DNA from: Desulfosarcinaceae bacterium
Lineage (GTDB): Bacteria; Desulfobacterota; Desulfobacteria; Desulfobacterales; Desulfosarcinaceae
NCBI GenBank assembly: GCA_030066015.1
Contig: JASJCL010000019.1
Coordinates: forward strand, 1 to 64,000
DNA: 64,000 nucleotides
Reading direction: 5' to 3'
Numbering within the stretch: position 1 is the first letter of the stretch; the number at the start of each line of letters is the position of its first letter. The notes below the pieces were generated by a model. The model was not told the origin of the DNA. It was given only the letters and a program-made list of their open reading frames with translations, and searched no databases. This document shows positions 62,553-64,000 of this stretch, in pieces. Position numbers and translations under genes: made by a program.

Positions 62553-63174
62553 GGCGTTCGCGGGCCTCCAGATAGGACAGAACTTCCTGGGTGGCGGCGA
62601 TATCGCCCTTGTCCTGGTAGGTGGCGATACGCTCGAGCTCTTGAGGGATGAGATCACGGCGCCGCGCGCTGCGGGCTCCCTGGGAGTGGCGGCAGGGTGC
62701 CAGAAGAGGCTGCGGCGTTGCGGGACAGCTGTACAGCTCGACCTGCAGGCGGGCATCGAGGGCCACGCTGATGGCGGTCATGAAGGCACGCACCTGATGG
62801 AAGGGAGCGGCCGTCACACCCACGCGGGTGTAGCGCTTGGTACGGAGGTGGTCCATGAGGGCCTGGGCTTCGATACGGGTGTGCAGAATGGCGGAATCTG
62901 CCGGCGGCAGCGGGTGGATATCCTCGGGCGCGACGCCCAGGGCGGTGAGCGCCGCTTCCCATGGGGCGAATCCCGGGTAGCCGCTGCGGGCCCCGCCGGC
63001 CAGCATGAGGAGCTGCAGACCGGGAGTTTCGCGATAAAGACGATGTGCGGTTTCGAAGGTCGCGGATTGATTGTCCACCGTCTGGCCGAAGAGAAAGAGG
63101 GCTTCCAGCCCATCGGCGGGCAATGGATCGCTGAGGGCGCGCAGGAAAAGCTCAGCTTGTTCAACGGGTTGCAT
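62542..63174 (-). CDS. YdcF-like DUF218 protein
   Basis: A 210-residue protein with the DUF218 pattern: EALFLFGQTVDNQSATFETA, LQLLMLAGG, then TRIEAQALMDHLRTKRYTRVGV and APFHQVRAFM. The family includes YdcF/SanA/ElyC-like proteins linked to envelope metabolism, but this one lacks an evident membrane anchor, so it may be cytosolic. The ATG at 63174 lies inside the end of the upstream gene; the longer open frame to 63372 is a shadow. Role unknown. Confidence 0.78.
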   Translation of the reverse strand: MQPVEQAELFLRALSDPLPADGLEALFLFGQTVDNQSATFETAHRLYRETPGLQLLMLAGGARSGYPGFAPWEAALTALGVAPEDIHPLPPADSAILHTRIEAQALMDHLRTKRYTRVGVTAAPFHQVRAFMTAISVALDARLQVELYSCPATPQPLLAPCRHSQGARSARRRDLIPQELERIATYQDKGDIAATQEVLSYLEARERHGR

Positions 63175-64000
63175 GGCGACTCCTGTCAAGTAGGGGCGCT
63201 GCCGTGGCCTGGGCGAGGGCCGCCGCGGCGCGGTCGATGGCGGTCTCGAGGCGGTGACGGGCTGCTTCCGCTTCATCCGGGCTGTCGAAGCTGCTGCCCA
63301 GCTCCTGATGCATGGCAGCGGTGATGGGGTCGGTGATGGCCGCCGTTTTGACGGATCGTCGGTGCGCTCCATCGTTGAAAAGGTAATGGATTCTGGCCGT
63401 GGTTTGGTCCCCCTGCCGTCGATAGGGCCAATCGATCTTCAAGGTGAGGAGTCGCCGAAGTGCCGCCCCGGCCGATGATGTTACGGCCACCCGCATTGGA
63501 TCGATGGCGTGGCCCAGCCGTGATTCGACCCTTTCGAGCAGCAGGGTCACCAGTCGGGTCTCGGTGACGATCAGGCCGTAGGGGTACCAGTGGGAGAATA
63601 GCTGGGTCAGAAGATGCTGGTATCGGCGGGCCATGCTGCGGCTGGCGGGGCAGAAATAGGTCCGGCAGGTGAAGCTGCCGTAATAGCTCAAACCACGCAG
63701 GTCTAAGCCCCGATTGCCCCTTGCCAGGGGATGGAGCAGACAACCGACCCTTAGGGGTTGCGCGCCGATAAGTCCCAGGAAAGGACAGTGATGAAAATCC
63801 GCCAGCGGCGGCGGACCGGCCCGTCGGGCCGCCCACCGTGCGAAGGCGTCTATGGGGCCGATCTCACGCGGCACTTCGGCGAAACGGGCCGCGCGTTCCG
63901 TCAGCAGCGCCGTGATGGTGGGCTGATCGTTTTTCGCTACATTGTAGAGGCCGCAGCAGGCCCCGCAACTCGTGGTGGCGTCCACCTGGCAGAGGTAAAC
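63161..64000 (-). CDS. Cysteine-rich protein of unknown function, 5' part outside the window
   Basis: The frame is open to the right edge of the window (YLCQ precedes VDATTSCGACC), so the start may lie beyond 64000. An internal GTG at 63985 is possible but would cut into the Cys motif. Cysteines are in CQ, SCGACCG, HHCPFLG, GCLLHP and TCRTYFC, a pattern like YkgJ-type zinc/iron-cluster proteins. The rest is helical (RHRLETAIDRAAAALAQAT). It overlaps the DUF218 gene by 14 bases. Confidence 0.7.
   Translation of the reverse strand, partial: VYLCQVDATTSCGACCGLYNVAKNDQPTITALLTERAARFAEVPREIGPIDAFARWAARRAGPPPLADFHHCPFLGLIGAQPLRVGCLLHPLARGNRGLDLRGLSYYGSFTCRTYFCPASRSMARRYQHLLTQLFSHWYPYGLIVTETRLVTLLLERVESRLGHAIDPMRVAVTSSAGAALRRLLTLKIDWPYRRQGDQTTARIHYLFNDGAHRRSVKTAAITDPITAAMHQELGSSFDSPDEAEAARHRLETAIDRAAAALAQATAAPLLDRSRHATR

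Overview
The window (about 60% GC by eye) comes from a deltaproteobacterium, most likely an anaerobic sulfate reducer of the Desulfobacterales (Desulfosarcina/Desulfococcus-like). This rests on a glutaryl-CoA dehydrogenase closely resembling the non-decarboxylating enzyme of Desulfococcus as I remember it, a glutaconyl-CoA decarboxylase carboxyltransferase subunit, a TRAP carboxylate transporter, and the order of the ribosomal genes. No species can be named from sequence alone.

Region 1 (1-30237) is a nearly uninterrupted, all plus-strand housekeeping block: 3' end of a first tuf, rpmG, tRNA-Trp(CCA), secE, nusG, rplK-rplA, an L10 leader, rplJ-rplL, a terminator-like attenuator, rpoB-rpoC, rpsL-rpsG, a second tuf, then the fused S10, spc and alpha operons down to rplQ, closed by a strong intrinsic terminator. 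fusA is missing between rpsG and tuf, and map and adk are missing after secY. Three features stand out. RpoC carries an approximately 98-residue insert with the hallmarks of a parvulin-type peptidyl-prolyl isomerase. RplQ carries an approximately 145-residue acidic, repetitive C-terminal tail. The two tuf genes are identical over their whole visible overlap.

Region 2 (30373-41395) is accessory and catabolic. A thioredoxin-fold/HEAT protein and a GAF-GGDEF diguanylate cyclase form a minus-strand pair. A DctPQM TRAP transporter follows, then an EF-hand lipoprotein and an IclR regulator on the minus strand. Divergent from the regulator is a glutarate/aromatic-degradation module: non-decarboxylating glutaryl-CoA dehydrogenase, a carboxymuconolactone decarboxylase-like protein and the GcdA carboxyltransferase. 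A sigma70-like promoter with a perfect palindrome at the expected start site lies upstream of the dehydrogenase, so IclR-controlled expression is likely.

Region 3 (41655-52649) holds a YceI pair, a CslA/BcsA-like polysaccharide synthase followed by a membrane GT-C/GT2 fusion, a hybrid protein with two complete histidine-kinase modules and its response regulator, and a succinate-semialdehyde dehydrogenase.

Region 4 (53125-64000) holds a lipoprotein, a MarR regulator with a palindromic operator that recurs before the next gene, a metallo-beta-lactamase hydrolase coupled to a hotdog thioesterase, and AzlCD. Next come minus-strand runs with ATGA-type overlaps (agmatinase-like ureohydrolase, LEA14-like lipoprotein, TauE exporter, zinc-ribbon membrane protein), a PilZ c-di-GMP receptor, and a second coupled minus-strand run (Cys-rich protein, YdcF-like DUF218, GNAT-alpha/beta-hydrolase fusion, YbaK deacylase) that leaves the window at its right edge.
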